Origin: Phoronis ovalis
Lineage: Eukaryota > Phoronida > Phoronidae
Assembly: GCA_028565635.1 (NCBI GenBank)
Contig: JAOXYB010061279.1
Location: forward strand, 1-10,666
Length of the DNA: 10,666 nucleotides
Direction: 5' to 3'
Shown here: piece after piece, positions 1 through 10,666 of the stretch
Layout of the letters: each line of letters starts with the position of its first letter
How positions within the stretch are numbered: the stretch's first letter is position 1
Notes under the pieces: model-generated
The model's input: the letters and a program-made list of their open reading frames with translations, nothing else
Told to the model about the DNA's origin: nothing
Database searches by the model: none
Program-made: the position numbers and the translations under genes

Positions 1-95
1 TATATGTATGATTGCCTTGTTATAATGTGGTAGGAGTCGGATGTACACGTGTATCATGTGAACATACAGATGATGCAAAGGAAGATACGATATTG

Positions 96-130
96 TATAA
101 GACACTGAACACGTAGGACTAATTCTTAGT
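96..130 (+). promoter_or_regulatory. Candidate core promoter of the serine protease (TATA at 96-100, initiator near 126-130)
   Basis: TATAAGA begins at 96, and an initiator-like CTTAGTA lies about 30 bases downstream. That is the usual TATA-to-start spacing and would leave a 5' UTR of roughly 24 bases before the ATG at 152. This is inference from spacing and composition in AT-rich DNA, so chance TATA matches are likely. Confidence 0.3.
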
Positions 131-151
131 AATCGGTACATCACAAGAACC

Positions 152-5403
<5,252 letters not shown>

Positions 5404-5494
5404 ATTTGATATCATTGCACTCTGGTCGCATTTCCTAATTCTGTTCAATGTAAAATTATCTGCTACAACTGCTGTTATTTTTACTTACCACAAA

Positions 5495-5500
5495 AATAAA
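5495..5500 (+). terminator. Polyadenylation signal of the serine protease
   Basis: AATAAA lies 92 bases after the stop codon and is the first AATAAA after it. Cleavage is expected about 10-30 bases downstream, near 5515-5530. Confidence 0.75.
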
Positions 5501-6221
5501 CATTATTCAGTGGTTATAAATAATTAAAGCAGTTTCACCTCTACAATGAGCTATTTTTGTTATCTATTCTGTGTACTTAGAAGCTAGTTAAAACTAATAC
5601 TGTATCTCTGCAGTTTTCTACACCACATATTCCAAAGAAAAGATATTTTTATTGGTACCATCAATCTGCATTTCTCGTCCATATATAAACTGCTTGCATG
5701 AGATGAATACAAACAAAGATCTTAATTCTGCTAAGTTACGGATTCCAAAGCTCTATCATATCCGATTAAGCAGTTTTTTTTGACACTGTTACGTTTGCAT
5801 AGGTGCACGTTTATAAATGTGCAATGACATCATTAATAAGGTGCACATTATATTGTCGGCTGACGAATGTAATTTTCCTAGCTTGACTTCAGCGTTATGG
5901 TCGGGAGACACTCGTCACTTTTTCTGCTTTCCTTGGAAGAGATGAACACAGCTGGACAAAAATAGCCGAACCTGGGCCAAATACTGACTTGATTGAGTGT
6001 CCCAATGTTGCTATCATATGGCTATATTCCCTTTTCGCTGTATTGACTTCAAGTAACATTAGGTGTGAAAGATAAGATTGATTTTCAAACATCCACACAA
6101 CCACCAGTTTTCAGTCACATGGTAATTTGAGAAATAATCTAAGGCTATTTCTATCACTTTTACAAACCGTATAATGATAAATTAGCAAAATTGAAGATGA
6201 TTTAATATATTATAAACTTGT

Positions 6222-6227
6222 TTTATT
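6222..6227 (-). terminator. EARS2: Polyadenylation signal of EARS2
   Basis: TTTATT on the plus strand reads AATAAA on the minus strand, 26 bases after the TAG stop. This implies a very short 3' UTR of roughly 40-60 bases. Confidence 0.75.
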
Positions 6228-6253
6228 TCTTACACATCCTACGTATTTTTAAT

Positions 6254-10538
<4,285 letters not shown>

Positions 10539-10666
10539 CTGCAAGATTCATGTACATATCAATTACCCTTAAATTCACTCAATTGCTGTCGCTGAAAGGG
10601 TCGTTGTCGTAAGGGGTACTACAGAAGTGTACCCAGGGTACAACTTCCGCAAGGCGGTAAACTTCT
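10539..10666 (-). other. 3' end of the upstream EARS2 intron, with hairpin-rich edge
   Basis: The acceptor GAATCTTGCAG on the minus strand ends at 10539. Beyond about 10580 the base composition becomes less AT-rich and inverted repeats appear (10624-10647 and CCGCAAGGCGG at 10647-10657), which suggests a repeat continuing past the window. The EARS2 N-terminal exon is not in view. Confidence 0.55.

Larger units (their letters stand above)
5404..6253. other. Convergent (tail-to-tail) intergenic region
   Basis: Contains the two 3' UTRs and about 690 bases between the two polyadenylation signals. The minus-strand open stretch 5895-6104 is relatively GC-rich for this region and may be a transposon remnant, but I recognise no domain. 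Nothing else identifiable was seen. Confidence 0.65.

Noticed and set aside
5895-6104. Minus-strand 69-codon open frame between the two genes
   Set aside because: No start context, splice partner or recognisable domain. It may be a transposon remnant but cannot be called a gene.

Overview
This is eukaryotic nuclear DNA, AT-rich and intron-dense. The two genes are cut into 8 coding exons each, joined by GT-AG introns (one apparent GC-AG) and followed by AATAAA polyadenylation signals. The protein types, short terminal exons and repeat content suggest an invertebrate, most likely an insect. A hemimetabolous insect such as a cockroach or termite is a guess from the repeats only. None of the window looks bacterial or viral.

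Left half (152-5403, + strand): a complete secreted chymotrypsin-fold serine protease. I joined eight exons by hand (152-203, 1384-1481, 1764-1849, 2134-2248, 2801-2948, 3144-3283, 3579-3669, 5246-5403). All junctions keep phase and give an 888-nt reading frame of 295 codons plus stop. The protein has a signal peptide, a chymotrypsinogen-style propeptide, the catalytic triad His76/Asp124/Ser216, Asp210 at the S1 site (trypsin-like specificity) and ten cysteines matching the five classical disulfides. It ends in an unusual basic Gly/Asn/Lys-rich tail. Odd points are Phe, not Arg/Lys, before the IVGG mature N-terminus, and a decoy last exon in intron 7.

Middle (5404-6253): the convergent tail-to-tail intergenic region, with a polyadenylation signal for each gene.

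Right half (6254-10538, - strand): eight exons covering the C-terminal 463 codons of mitochondrial glutamyl-tRNA synthetase (EARS2). The KMSKS-type motif (KLSKR) is present. The N-terminal exon(s) with the mitochondrial targeting peptide and the HIGH-type motif lie beyond base 10666. One intron uses a GC donor.

The introns carry mobile-element debris: a long imperfect fold-back structure at 7946-8315, diverged relatives of it at about 4597-4790 and 5110-5170, and a 39-bp perfect palindrome flanked exactly by 7-bp direct repeats at 10290-10342. The two genes have no obvious functional link, and their adjacency looks incidental. I found no multi-gene defence-like or otherwise novel system. The most unusual items are the palindrome with its apparent target-site duplication, the fold-back repeat, the protease zymogen site and tail, and the GC-AG intron.
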